A stretch of DNA of 64,000 nt. Origin: Erpobdella octoculata. Taxonomy: Eukaryota > Annelida > Clitellata > Hirudinida > Erpobdellidae. The translations under genes and the position numbers were made by a program. Shown piece by piece: positions 28,635 to 40,351 of this stretch (its first letter is position 1; the number at the start of each line of letters is the position of its first letter). Under the pieces are notes generated by a model, which was not told where the DNA came from, made no database searches, and was given only the letters and a program-made list of their open reading frames with translations. The stretch covers positions 10,111,307 to 10,175,306 of the forward strand of contig OZ022240.1 in the NCBI GenBank assembly GCA_963978895.1, written 5' to 3'.

Positions 28635-30354
28635 AATTTAAGTATTTTTCCTAATCGGAACAATCATAGTTTTTTTTTAAATGCACAAGAGGTAGGTAAA
28701 ACTTTTGACGATTGTTGCAGCCAGTCTTGCGGACGTTATTTGATTAGGCGCGGTTATGTTGTGCTCACACGGGCGTAAAATTTGAAAATGTGTTTTCACT
28801 TAGTAAAAATACTGCTCTTTTGAAAATCACAAAGTTCATTCATTCTCTACTCTGATTTAATTTGTGTAAAATATTTGCCTGTATAACCAACTATTTGTAA
28901 ATTTATTTTACTAGTTTGTCTTCAATCTGTTTCACGTGGAATGTTTGTTTCTAGCAAACAGAAAGCTAGCGTGCAAAATAAGCAAGCAAGAAAATAAAAT
29001 ATTTCACTGATCGATTGTGCCATATTTATGGCACGCAACTCTTCTAGTGTAACAATTCTTTTAAACGTAACATAACAAACAAGTTATTAAAACAAGTTAT
29101 TATGTCAATTGGAAAAAACTGGTCAGTTTTATAACCTTGAAAAGTGTGAACATTTTTAGAATCTACTTTATTTTTTATGAACTTCTTAAAACATTTAAAG
29201 CGTTTCAAAACGCTTTAAAATATTTCATTCATAAAAATGCGGTTGTCACTTTAGGCTTACCCTTACATCAGCATCTGCAGTTTTTTTCATCGGACAGAAA
29301 ATTCAATTGCGGACGTCATCCAATTTACGATTCGTTCTTTCTCTAGGACGAGTAATTCAATAATTGTTCGTTTTATGTTAAATTTGCTTTTGGATTTTCA
29401 ATAAAACGTTAAAAAATGAAAAAAAAAAAGATTTATAAATTACTAGCTTGGTTGTCTGGGTTCTTGCGTTTTTTTGTTTTTTTTTCTCCTATCTCTTTAT
29501 TTATTTCTTTTTTTTGCTTTTTGTAAATTGCGACAGCAATAACACTACACTACTGGCCGGGAGTTATGCAAGAAAATCTAACAAATGTTTTTTGATAAAA
29601 AATATCTTTTTGCTCTAATAAAAGATGAAACAAAATTATTATCTTCTTCTCTAAGTAGATTATCTTTAAGCTATATTTTGTAAAGATTGCTCAAGCGATA
29701 CGGGTGTGTATTAAGGAGAAAGAAAGTTGCATGTTGGACAAGTTTCAATTACAGTATAGTTAAGCAATTTAATATTTAATAAGCCTAAATTAATTTTGCA
29801 GAACCAATGTATGATCCTATATCATAATATAAGATTGAAAAGTTTGTGTCAGAAATTATTTTTTTAAATGGTTTTAAAAACCTTTTGAAAACCTGTTCGA
29901 GCGCTCTTGAGCTACAGAAAGCTTCTTGAATATCCACCAGAGAGTTTGTAGGCTGAGCTGTAAGCTGAACGTTAGAGAAACTGCGCATACAAAACGTTGG
30001 AGAGCGGTGTCGAAGGTTTTAATTCTGTGCTGTTGATGGAAGACCACACGTCGGAACCAGAGGCCAATTGAAGCAGTACAGCGTAGCCACATTGTTTAAA
30101 AAGTTTCTGTAGATTTAGCAAGACCAGAAAAAAGAGCATCGACTGTTTTGATGGAAATCCGGAGATTTTTGCAATACTCAAAAAGCAGCATATAACGCTG
30201 TCGACAACAGCTAGACTAGTTGGTGTGAAGTATCATTACTGGAGCTGCATTCCGATCAAGGAACAATTTTGATTTGCAGCTTTTCAAGAAAACAAATGAT
30301 AATTTTTTTTAAAATGGAAACACAAAATAAATTATAAACATAACATCTGTTCCT
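28635..30354 (+). other. Cholinesterase intron 1, no element recognised
   Basis: AT-rich intron sequence. A small perfect hairpin AAAGCGTTTCAAAACGCTTT lies near 29196-29217. Short open stretches at 29137-29346 and 29785-30181 show no family resemblance. Confidence 0.5.
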
Positions 30355-30850
30355 TACCAGAATGGAATATTGCAACTCTTTACTTAGTAACGTTAGCCAA
30401 AAAAAACTTGACACCTTACAAAAAGTAATGAATGCCTCAGCAAGACTCATATTTTCTTCACGACGAACGGATCGTATAATTCCCCTGCTGTCAGCCTGCT
30501 TTGACTCAAAATACCTCAAAAAATCACTCTAAAGATAGCTAGCATGGTCTTCAATGCAATGATGTTTAGTTCACCAAAGTACATCAATGCCTTCTCCACC
30601 AGCACAACAACAGTGACAAGACAATCCTTCCTTCGATCGGCTGACCAACTCATCTTCATTACCCAAGACCACGCATCACGACATTTGGAGGGCGGTCTTT
30701 CCACTCTGTGTGGCTTGCTTTCTGGAAAGCCCTTCCGCCTGACGTGCGCAAGTGTAAAGCTACTCTGGAATTCGTCTCTCATCTGATGGCATATCTCTTC
30801 AAACTAGCTTCAAACTTAAATAAAGTTGACTTGTCCTTATGTAGTAACTT
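30355..30850 (+). pseudogene. LINE (L2/CR1-type) RT C-terminal remnant
   Basis: Across several frames the plus strand keeps the typical tail of L2/CR1 RTs: ASARLIFSSRRTDRIIPLL, later FGGRSFHSVWLAFWKALPPD and KATLEFVSHLMAYLF, equivalent to the 'RAFSxxGPxxWNSLPxxVR...FKxxLKxYLF' ending. Frameshifts and stops are frequent. Only the last about 150 codons remain, as expected for a 5'-truncated LINE in an intron. Confidence 0.7.
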
Positions 30851-31408
30851 TTTATTTATCTACTATTTATTTACATATTCTCCTTTGTTTTTACTCTAAA
30901 TTTGCATTCTGTATGCGCGCTCATTCTCGTTGACTGTGTTTTGAACGGAAGCCGTAAGATTTTTTTACGCACTATAAAAATTGGAAGTGAATAAACGAAT
31001 AAAAGCGTAGCGCGCAACCGTAAGAGTAGAAAAAAAGCCCCCACTGATAGTATCAAGAAGACCACAATAAAGTGCAGTAATCAATTATAGACAGAATAAG
31101 AGATGAGACCAAACGTTGTAAAAATGGAAAAAACTGATTAAACCTATATGAAAATATAAAAATTTTGAGACAGATAAAATTTGGAGAATTAAAGACAAGT
31201 TATTTAAAAAAAACCTAGCTACGTTTAAGAGAGGAAAAAGTTATAGATAGGGAAGATGGGGTGGCAAAAATAAAGCAAAAAGGTTAGATAATTAGAAATT
31301 TTATCAAAATAAATTAATTCGAATTTATCAGGATTAAGTTATAGACATATAGATTAACTCTATAAAACAATAGATTACAGACAGAAGAATATTTTAAGAG
31401 CAACTGTG
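30851..31408. other. Intron sequence, nothing recognised
   Basis: No supported frame or repeat seen. Confidence 0.5.
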
Positions 31409-32113
31409 CTAAGAGAAGAATCCTGCAGCCATTGCATCCAAACTTCTTACCCCTTCAACATTTCCCAGCACGAGATCGCAAAGTAGGTTTTTCATGCACA
31501 CAACCTCTCTGGTTCCTCTGAACCAGTCTGTTTTGATTTTTACCACTGTTGTTGGAGCTATCCGAACTGTGCCGTCGATCAAAACACAGGGTCTTGTTCT
31601 TCCGGTCATCTGACGCGGGTGCACTAATGATTCCTTTACCATTATGGCAGTACAGCCAGTGTCCCTCAAAACTTTTACCGGTTTTTTGTTCACAAACCCT
31701 CTGGTTAATTTAAACTTTTCTCCTGAGTGAAAACAACCATCCGCTATTACCGGTGAAACGCAGCAACATTTTAATTGGACCTCATTCATTTTACCTTCCA
31801 TCACCATGGCCGCGCATGCATTCACCACTCCAGAATCTTTGCATGGTGGTGTCATGGTGGCCTCTCTACGCGCTTGGCACATGACTGGAGTTGCTTGAGT
31901 GCCTTGCCTGCAGTCCCTCGCCAAATGTCCAACTTGATGACAATCCTTTGCCATATGGCCCAGTTTATTGCAATTGTAACAGCGTGGTCCAACCATTCCC
32001 GAGTCAATGTCTGATTGACAACGATTTCCGCTAATCCTGCTTATGTTTTCGACTTTTGCTAATCTTTTCTCTGGGTGGGCTTGATTGTACTTGTTGACCC
32101 AGCGACTTAACTC
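31409..32113 (-). pseudogene. Zinc knuckle and protease of Gmr1-like element 2
   Basis: The minus strand gives a full zinc knuckle CYNCNKLGHMAKDC, a second partial knuckle (CHQVGHLARDC), CKDSGVVNACAAMVMEGKM shared with element 1, then VKVLRDTGCTAIMVKESL with the retropepsin D-T-G. The frame ends shortly after LVLGNVEGVRSL. It is shifted relative to the capsid frame near 32113. Confidence 0.85.
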
Positions 32114-32799
32114 ATTGACGTCACCGCTTTCTTTTCCAACAAATATTCAGCCATTCCCGACGGACACTTTCCAAAGAACTGCTCTTTTAAAAACAAAAAC
32201 AATAAGTTTCTTGTACCCGCGAGATCCACCCAGCCCCTGAGGTAACTATCTAGTCGCACTAGATACTGTTCCCAAGTCTCTTCTGGTTCAAGCTTTGACT
32301 CTCGAAACTTTATGCGGTAGTCTTCTGCCGACTTCCCAAAACGACGAAGGAGTGCCTCTTTTACTGACTGCATCTGACTATCGCTGAGTTGGCCAAACAC
32401 TTCCAATGTCTTCGCACTTAGCAGAGAACCCAGAAGCATTCCCCAACCCTTTTTTGGATGATCATTTGCCGTGGCCAATGCCTCAAAACGGAGCAGAAAC
32501 GCTTCCACGTCGTCACCTTCCGAGAACTTTGGATATGGAATCTTTATTACCTCTACCTTTGGCTCTCTTTTTGTTAGGGCTTCCAATTCCAACTTCTATA
32601 ATTCCAATTCATGTTGACGTTCACGTTCCCGCTCTTCCCGTTCACGTTCCCGCATTTCCCACTCCTGCTGAGCCTTTTTTTCTTCCCGTTCTTTTTGTTG
32701 CTCGGCCCGCTCTCGACAGTCTTTGACATACTTCAGCAGCGCCCCACCAGAAAAGCCAAGCTTCTCTCCGTTTGCTATATATTCAGCATCAGTGGACAT
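32107..32799 (-). pseudogene. Gag of Gmr1-like element 2 with SCAN-like capsid
   Basis: ATG at 32799 (MSTDAEYIANGEKLGFSG). A Glu/Arg-rich coiled coil follows, interrupted by TAG at 32596-32598. The capsid helices are FLLRFEALATANDHPKKGWG, LSAKTLEVFGQLSDSQ, LRRFGKSAEDYRIKF, and ETWEQYLVRLDSYLRGWVDL. This pattern is the retroviral-capsid C-terminal fold from which the vertebrate SCAN domain arose in Gmr1-like elements. The TAG and a frameshift near 32113 make it defective. Role in an intact element: capsid assembly and RNA packaging. Confidence 0.8.
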
Positions 32800-32881
32800 T
32801 TTTAGCAAACCAAAAAAAAATGTGGTCACATGTGATCAAATAACTTCAGAAAATATATTTACGGATGAAAATGCGTAAATA

Positions 32882-32896
32882 CGTCGAGGTCACCAA
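32882..32896 (-). other. Primer-binding site of Gmr1-like element 2
   Basis: TTGGTGACCTCGACG on the minus strand, immediately after the LTR end GTTTACA. TGGTGACC-type sites are common tRNA primer sites of Gypsy elements. The tRNA was not identified. Confidence 0.65.
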
Positions 32897-33164
32897 TGTA
32901 AACGCAGAGGAATATGCTTTCTAGCGATTCGTAACGTTAAAGTCGAAATTATTTATAACACAATATTTCTCGAATTATTTTTAACTTTAATATTATTTGT
33001 TGAATATAATCTTTTACTTGACTCAAATCTGAATTATCTCACTTTGTAGAATTTTACACAGTTCTAACAAATCTTTTGATAATTGAAATTTCTCTTACCA
33101 AAAACATCTTTATTTTTTAATTTCTATGATCTGAAAACCCCTAATAGGTAAAAGACAAAAAACA
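32897..33164 (-). mobile_element. 5' LTR of Gmr1-like element 2
   Basis: Minus strand TGTTTTTTGTC...GCGTTTACA, 268 bp, TG/CA ends, related to the solo LTR at 2053-2379. The primer-binding site follows directly. Confidence 0.78.
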
Positions 33165-33910
<746 letters not shown>

Positions 33911-34054
33911 CTTTAAGACAAGCTCGATTAAAAATAAGTCTCCATTTAGCCGCTATGAGTTTTATAGATACTTTCTCAATATTTCGGAACAACGTTTTTT
34001 GTTTACTGCAACACGTATTAAGAAAAGTATTAACATTTAAAACTTTCTTTATTT

Positions 34055-34097
34055 CAGACTTACGGGCCGTTTCGGCTTTCGCCATCTTCAGAGTCTG
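34055..34097 (-). ncRNA. Hammerhead ribozyme, type I (PLE-E, left arm)
   Basis: Stem I CAGACT/AGTCTG (6 bp), CTGAAGA, extra T, stem II GGC/GCC with GAAA loop, GAAA, stem III ACGG-C-CCGT, cleavage residue A. This is the most regular fold in the window. Confidence 0.9.
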
Positions 34098-34430
34098 TAA
34101 ATACGATCGCGTAAAAGGAGGCAAAAGATAAGAAAACATGTAATAACTAAATATACAAATAAACTAATATCCTCAAGAAATTATCTCAATAGAAGGATAT
34201 TAATAAAAATAATCAAATTTAGAAAATGTAATTAAATTAACGTACATAAAATAAACTGGAGTTATGAGGATAAAATAAGTATAATTAAAAACGTTTAATT
34301 AAAGGATAAAATAATAGTAGCAGTAATAATAATAATAAAAGCAAGTATTATGATAATAAATGATTAAATTAAGTCGAAATTACATAAGATATTTAAATAA
34401 ATAAAATCAAGAATATCTCCGCTTTCGTCG

Positions 34431-34499
34431 AACAGTGATGTTCTCGTTTGAAAGTAAATGGAGGAAGGAACTGGATGAGTACGAACAATTGTCATCAAT
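34431..34499. other. Unique spacer at the centre of the PLE-E palindrome
   Basis: 69 bp not present in either arm. Probably the extra length of the longer of two converging cDNAs, or a filler at the join. Confidence 0.6.
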
Positions 34500-34832
34500 C
34501 GACGAAAGCGGAGATATTCTTGATTTTATTTATTTAAATATCTTATGTAATTTCGACTTAATTTAATCATTTATTATCATAATACTTGCTTTTATTATTA
34601 TTATTACTGCTACTATTATTTTATCCTTTAATTAAACGTTTTTAATTATACTTATTTTATCCTCATAACTCCAGTTTATTTTATGTACGTTAATTTAATT
34701 ACATTTTCTAAATTTGATTATTTTTATTAATATCCTTCTATTGAGATAATTTCTTGAGGATATTAGTTTATTTGTATATTTAGTTATTACATGTTTTCTT
34801 ATCTTTTGCCTCCTTTTACGCGATCGTATTTA

Positions 34833-34875
34833 CAGACTCTGAAGATGGCGAAAGCCGAAACGGCCCGTAAGTCTG
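34833..34875 (+). ncRNA. Hammerhead ribozyme, type I (PLE-E, right arm)
   Basis: Exact mirror of 34055-34097. The core ATG opens [16 protein letters not shown]. Confidence 0.9.
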
Positions 34876-35039
34876 AAATAAAGAAAGTTTTAAATGTTAA
34901 TACTTTTCTTAATACGTGTTGCAGTAAACAAAAAACGTTGTTCCGAAATATTGAGAAAGTATCTATAAAACTCATAGCGGCTAAATGGAGACTTATTTTT
35001 AATCGAGCTTGTCTTAAAGAAAATCTCATGCCATCTTAC

Positions 35040-35041
<2 letters not shown>

Positions 35042-35098
<57 letters not shown>

Positions 35099-35161
35099 CA
35101 ATGATAAAAATTATACGCACACACAATATCACAAGAGCACAAATATATATATATATATATT
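35042..35161 (-). mobile_element. (TA)n plus left half of an LTR split by PLE-D
   Basis: TA 35042-35097, then CACACACAATATCACAAGAG and CACAAATA, then TA. Matches 2542-2609, the left flank of PLE-A. Confidence 0.6.
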
Positions 35162-35319
35162 TGTTGCGAATAAACTGTGGAATCAATTTATCTTTGAGAC
35201 ACGCTCTAAGAAACACAACTCGCCATTTGGCAGAAACAACTTTTCGAGCCAAATTCTCGACCTTTCGGCACAAAACTCTCTGTTCGAGACTACAATTAGC
35301 CAAAAACTTTTCCATTAAA

Positions 35320-35378
35320 CTTTTATTGTCAGACCGACGGACCGTTTCAGCTATGTCAGCCATCCTCAGGGTCAAAAG
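35320..35378 (-). ncRNA. Hammerhead ribozyme, type I (PLE-D copy 3)
   Basis: CTGAGGA core variant with intact GAAA and GTC. Stem I CTTTT..GACC/GGTC..AAAAG, stem II GGCT/AGCT. Confidence 0.88.
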
Positions 35379-35762
35379 TAAAACGAGAAAAGTAAACAAA
35401 CAGAAAGAACCGAAATTGTCAAAGAATTAGCACACTAACAAAAGAAAAAACGAAAAAACACTCTACCTATCAAATCAAAAGAATATAAAATTTATACTAT
35501 TGGAAATCAATTTTTGCGTTTTCGCTGTGTTATATTAGAAGAGACAAGAATTTCCTCAGATACATTACAATGAGATTCGTCAGGAGCAGCCTCAACAGCC
35601 AAAGTATTTGTGTCAGAGGACGAGTCAGAAGTATCATCATTTATGTTATCCTCGTCGTTAGAAGGAATACAGGGTAACCGATGCATATTGCTTTCTTTGA
35701 CACCGAATAAGTGGAGAATCTGTGGAAATTTATCAAATTGTTTATTAATTGCGGGTCTCATT

Positions 35763-36625
35763 TCCATAAAGAAATAGTTAGAATCAAGCAGTTATTGGTT
35801 AACAACAATTATTCTAATAGCTTTGTCGACGGTTTTATTAACAATTTTGTAACCAAAATGAAAACATCTGTGAGTTCGGCTGGGTCTGACGCTGACAAGG
35901 GTCGTGATGTACGCCAGGAGTTCCCCGTGTTCTACAAAAATCAAATGAATCTCAATTACAGAATTGATGAAAGTATTATAAAGAAGATAATAAAAAAGGA
36001 AGTTTCTGTTATAGACCCCGTCAGGAATAAACTGGGTTTATATATTTATTACAAAAACTTGAAACTTTTCAATTTGGTCATCAAGAATGATAGAACAAGT
36101 ATCACTGACCCGTTGCAACAAAGTCACGTGGTGTACCATTTCAAATGTTCTATTCCACATTGTAAGGTGGATACATACATTGGTCACACTACCACTACGT
36201 TGTCAAGGAGACTCACGATGCATCTCCAGTTTGGGAGTATTCTTAATCATTATGAATGTATTCATTTGAAAAAGCTAACACGAAAAGAACTTGAAGAAGG
36301 TGTTTCGATTTTAACAAGAGAATCCGACTCTTTCCGGCTGAAAATTAAAGAGGCTCTCTATATCTTATTAATGAGACCCGCAATTAATAAACAATTTGAT
36401 AAATTTCCACAGATTCTCCACTTATTCGGTGTCAAAGAAAGCAATATGCATCGGTTACCCTGTATTCCTTCTAACGACGAGGATAACATAAATGATGATA
36501 CTTCTGACTCGTCCTCTGACACAAATACTTTGGCTGTTGAGGCTGCTCCTGACGAATCTCATTGTAATGTATCTGAGGAAATTCTTGTCTCTTCTAATAT
36601 AACACAGCGAAAACGCAAAAATTGA
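35763..36625 (+). pseudogene. PLE-D C-terminal part with GIY-YIG endonuclease (5'-truncated)
   Basis: Open from the inverted junction to TGA at 36623-36625, about 287 codons, without RT. The connector HKEIVRIKQLLVNNNYSNSF comes first. The nuclease domain follows: VVYHFKCSIPHCKVDTYIGH, TTTTLSRRLTMHLQ, LKIKEALYILLMRPAINKQF with the acidic residue. Beyond it is a tail of about 75 residues rich in Asp/Ser (NDEDNINDDTSDSSSDT) ending in basic QRKRKN. The reading frame itself is undamaged. In an intact PLE this nuclease makes the target nick. The same tail recurs in the minus arm and at 47886-48331. Confidence 0.86.
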
Positions 36626-36753
36626 TTTCCAATAGTATAAATTTTATATTCTTTTGATTTGATAGGTAGAGTGTTTTTTCGTTTTTTCTTTTGTTAGTGT
36701 GCTAATTCTTTGACAATTTCGGTTCTTTCTGTTTGTTTACTTTTCTCGTTTTA

Positions 36754-36812
36754 CTTTTGACCCTGAGGATGGCTGACATAGCTGAAACGGTCCGTCGGTC
36801 TGACAATAAAAG
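36754..36812 (+). ncRNA. Hammerhead ribozyme, type I (PLE-D copy 4)
   Basis: Complete core CTGAGGA..GAAA..GTC. 128 nt downstream of the endonuclease stop. The core ATG begins [20 protein letters not shown]. Confidence 0.9.
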
Positions 36813-36938
36813 TTTAATGGAAAAGTTTTTGGCTAATTGTAGTCTCGAACAGAGAGTTTTGTGCCGAAAGGTCGAGAATTTGGCTCGAAAAGTTGTTTCT
36901 GCCAAATGGCGAGTTGTGTTTCTTAGAGCGTGTCTCAA

Positions 36939-37048
<110 letters not shown>

Positions 37049-37138
37049 ACATGCAAATGACTATTGTTTAAACATATCTAATTAATATAAAATGCAAATA
37101 TCACGAAAATACGTAAGATGAACCATCTTCATCTTACA
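37049..37138 (-). mobile_element. Right half of an LTR split by PLE-D
   Basis: Matches 4213-4323: CAAATGACTATTGTTTAAAC, ACGAAAATACGTAAGATGAA and the end CATCTTACA. The next base starts unrelated DNA instead of a polypurine tract, so this is a solo or 5' LTR. Confidence 0.65.
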
Positions 37139-37954
37139 CCGGGTCGGGCAAAAAGTTTTTGCCAAATATATACAAGTTTTAGGCCTGTAAAAACGGACCA
37201 GGCCCAAATCAGACGGGGAAAGCCGTGAAAATCGGCCCGTGCAGTATTCTGACAGGCACAGTATCTAAAAGTGCTAAACTAACTTGATGGGCGCTTGCTC
37301 TACAAAAGTACAATTTAACATTTAAGATCATTTAAGGTCAGGTTGGCAGAATTTAGTGGCAACTTTCTTTCTAAGGCAGATAACGTTTATGTTGAAATGA
37401 AATGAAAATTTGACAATATTTAGCGTGGCGTTAGTCAATAGTTAGACTTCCAGGCCACGGAAGTTGTAGTCTACTATTATTTTATTTTTAGGCCCATCAT
37501 TTGTAAATTAGTTTTGATTAGTCTTTGCTTCTTTTTCTCTTTTTTGTAGTGATTCTGGTAGAAGATTCTCCAAATGGGTCATCAAGTTTATTTCAGGTCT
37601 ACAAAGTGGAGAAAACGAGTGCAGGAGAATCCTACTCGTCGCCAGTTCATGTTTGGTTTTATGTCGGTTTCCGAGGTGTGGATTCAGTAAAATGTTGAGG
37701 GGGGCGAAGATTTTTTAAATTTAACCCAGAGAATCTTCAAACAAAAATGACCATCTGAATATACATTCGTATGTTGTATTTTCATGTAAAACATAATATT
37801 ACTTTAAAAAAACAGTTTAAAGAAATGTAATGCAGACAAAAAACGTAATTATTAATGTAACAAAGGGTATCGACGTTCTTTCATTTTTACAAACTTGTCT
37901 ACTAAATCATCGAGATCAAATAGACTGAAGGTACTAAAAGATTAGAAAATAATC
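37139..37954 (+). other. Intron sequence, one weak exon-like segment
   Basis: CTCTTTTTTGTAG at 37536-37548 is followed by an open stretch to TGA near 37695 (GSSSLFQVYKVEKTSAGESY). It shows no known family and lies inside cholinesterase intron 1. It may be chance or part of an old LTR element (see 38640). Confidence 0.3.
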
Positions 37955-38160
37955 AATCAATCAATCGGTTAAATTTGTATAGCGCTATTTCCTATCGTTC
38001 AATAGCGCTAGTACACGAACTTATTAAATAAATAAGTTTTAAGTCCCCGACGGAAAACTGTGAGAGAAGTAGATTTAGTAAGAGAAGTAGGAAAAGAGTT
38101 CCAGAAAAAGGAACCAGAGTAGGAAAAGGAGCGTTTAGCAAAAAATGCTTAACAGAAAAG
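37955..38160. repeat. Dispersed repeat with TATAGCGCTATTT head
   Basis: (AATC)n, then TTTGTATAGCGCTATTTCC and an AG-rich stretch with GAGTTCCAGAAAAAGGAACC. It resembles common invertebrate SINE or LINE tails, but no second copy in the window confirms its limits. Confidence 0.4.
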
Positions 38161-38639
38161 ATACGAAAGTGGCTAAGAGAGGAAGATCGAAGACCAGACT
38201 TAATAGCAGATATTAAACTAACTGGATATTATTCACCAAGTATGATAAATACTGCTTTCATCAACTAATCTAAATACTCAATCGTGAGTGGACTAATAAA
38301 AATAATTTAAAATAAATATGAAAAATCTTGGTAAGAAAACTCAAGCAACCGGTTACAATGAGAATATGCTAATTGTTTGTCAAGCTAGGACAGATACATG
38401 ACGCTAAAGCTCATAGCAGTTCGATAGGATGGACCGAAGGCATTAAAAGGTTGACAAATATTAGCAGAGATATAACTAAGTAGATATAATTCAAAAAGTA
38501 TAATAAATACTGCTTTTATCAACTAATCTAAATACTCGATCATGGGTGAGCTAGAAAAGATATTTATTTGGTGGAAAAATCTTGAGGAGGACCGTGGCCC
38601 CCCTCAGCCCCTCCAATCCACGCCTCTGAGGTTTATCGA

Positions 38640-39115
38640 CATTTGTCAGTTTATCGACTCAACAATTGCCGATGAACCTATAGTTCCCTTTTATGGTTGA
38701 ATCTGAACATAGTTGTGGTGGGAGCCAATCTACGGGCCCAGTTTGAATGTATGTACAAATCAGAACAAGGCTGTTGGCGTAGAAATTATTGTGAGAGAGT
38801 TTTGTTTAAGATAGCTGATAGCTGGGCGATTGTTGTTGGAGTTGTGCAGTCTAGCCCTTTGACACAGTGTTGTTATAACTTTTCATTCGAATTTAGCGTG
38901 CGCGATAATCGCTGAAGGGTCGTCGTGCGATTACGCAACTTCTGGTTATAAAAAAAATCTCTCGCTCATTAGGCAGTCTACGATCATTGCTATCTTGTAT
39001 CGCGTACAAACGTTTTAGATTTTAACTTTTTGCTCGATTTGCTTTTAATAAAAGTTTAAAGTGGTATTAAACTGTCTAGTCTTTATGTGAAGTGCGTGAC
39101 AGTACTATTTATTGT
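38640..39115 (+). other. Possible solo LTR or promoter-like segment
   Basis: A TATAAAA-like box (GGTTATAAAAAAAATC near 38943), an initiator-like region and AATAAAAG near 39047 are spaced as in an LTR. No clear TG/CA ends, primer site or target duplication were found. Confidence 0.35.
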
Positions 39116-39729
39116 TTTACAAAACTTTAAAAAGTACTCTACCTTGTTTTGCTTATTCAGGCAAAACGTTTATTTTCTACATAACTGCCGTTTTGTAAAT
39201 CTCACATATTTGAATTTTTATTTTTGAATATATATAAAATAATTTCTAAAATTGAAAAGAAAACTTAATTTTTGTAGGAATTTTTTTTTAATTTCATAAA
39301 ATTGTCATGAAGAACAATTATATACCACAAGTTTCAGCTCGATTGGTTTGTTGGAAGTTTGTTAGTTTTCTCTTCCAAGATTTGCAAACAAACAACCAAA
39401 ACCAATGGTGAAGTTAATATAAGTGATTTAAAATTATGAGTGCCGCTAAAAACGAACAAACATATTTTGAAATTCACTCATACAATTGGATAAAAATATC
39501 ACGTGGTACCTATTTTAAAGTTCCTCAAAAGACTTGAAGCCCGGAGTTATTGTTTACCTTTTGACAAAATGAAATAGTGAAAAAAATCTGAAATTTAATA
39601 AGTCGATATATTAGAAATAATTTTAACTTTAAGAAATAATTATTCTATAACAAGCTTTTGAAAGAAGTTAAATAAATAATTTGCATTCCATCATACAGTC
39701 ATTCATTATACATTTAATTTTTGAAACAG
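39116..39729 (+). other. 3' end of cholinesterase intron 1
   Basis: AT-rich, no element recognised. Ends TTTAATTTTTGAAACAG at 39729, the acceptor of exon 2. Confidence 0.6.
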
Positions 39730-39923
39730 TGACCCTAATCAAATTCCTGGGGTTCGAGTCAACATTGAATGGCCATTATATACTCCAAATGTTCGAGAAT
39801 ATTTGGAGTTGAATGTGCGTTTTTTAAAAGAAGTGGATAAATCGAAAGCTGTTGGAAGAAGTCCCCGCATAAAGGAATGTGCCTTCTGGGATGAATTTCT
39901 GCCGCAATTAGTTGCATCGGAGG
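39730..39923 (+). CDS. ache: Cholinesterase exon 2 (C-terminal part of the catalytic domain)
   Basis: Acceptor AG at 39728-39729 and donor GAGG|GTTTGT. The first base completes the Gly codon left open at 27849, giving G-DPN, the conserved sequence after FAKTG. The exon encodes 64 residues: DPNQIPGVRVNIEWPLYTPN, then REYLELNVRFL, then RIKECAFWDEFLPQLV. The Cys in ECAFW is the expected partner of Cys439. The pattern 'WPLYT...YLELN...CxFWxxFLPxL' is diagnostic of cholinesterases. It ends in phase 1 four codons after FLPQLV, so the tail that decides anchoring or oligomerisation is on a later exon not found here. The intron in between is 11.9 kb and full of transposons. Confidence 0.88.
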
Positions 39924-40097
39924 GTTTGTTTTAATATTTAATTTGTTCACTGTAAACTCACAATATAAAAACTTGTTAATAAAATTTATCACTTTATATT
40001 ATTTCTATTGCTGCCACAAGCATTATTATTGATCTGTTGGTTCATCGTGTTTTTGTTTTCATTTTTATGGATGGATTAATGAATGATCGGAATTAAT

Positions 40098-40351
40098 GGG
40101 ACGTGTTGGTCTAGTGGTATAGATACCGGCTTTGAGAGTCGTAGGACCCGGGTTCGATTCCCGGTCCAGGCACGTAATTTCCTTGAGCAAGAAACTAACT
40201 CACATGTGCTCACGTCAACTCAGCGTTATCTAGGGTTAACTCATGTCTATGTAAATAGCGTGTTCTTCGAAGTTTCCGATTCCATAGGAACCTTCGTAAG
40301 CGCATCTGACTTATCTGGCGCTATATAAATACATTCATTTCATTTCATTTT
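40098..40351 (+). mobile_element. tRNA-derived SINE, family 1, copy b
   Basis: Head with box A-like TGGTCTAGTGG (40106-40116), a perfect T-stem around box B GGTTCGATTCC (40151-40161), body CTTGAGCAAGAAACTAACTC, tail GGCGCTATATAAAT then (CATTT)n. It lies just after cholinesterase exon 2, in the next intron. Not a tRNA gene, because the acceptor stem does not close and the body matches copy a. Confidence 0.9.

Larger units (their letters stand above)
31409..33164 (-). mobile_element. Gmr1-like Gypsy element 2: 5' LTR to protease only
   Basis: The minus strand holds LTR (33164-32897), primer-binding site, gag and protease, then ends abruptly at 31409. Integrase, RT and RNaseH are absent. The protease segment is homologous to that of element 1. 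The LTR is flanked upstream by (TA)n. Confidence 0.83.
33907..35041. mobile_element. PLE-E palindrome: two 524-bp arms around a 69-bp spacer
   Basis: Left arm 33907-34430 and right arm 34500-35023 are reverse complements with no indel: paired positions always sum to 68930. Translated pLTR segments appear identical. The right copy continues 18 bp further (MPSY) before (TA)n. Each arm is a 3' UTR plus pLTR, and both outer ends are 3' ends in (TA)n. The RT and nuclease are absent. Confidence 0.9.

Noticed and set aside
40098..40175. A tRNA gene with strong box A and box B
   Set aside because: The acceptor stem does not close, and the head is followed by a body and tail shared with 1384-1725, so it is a SINE.
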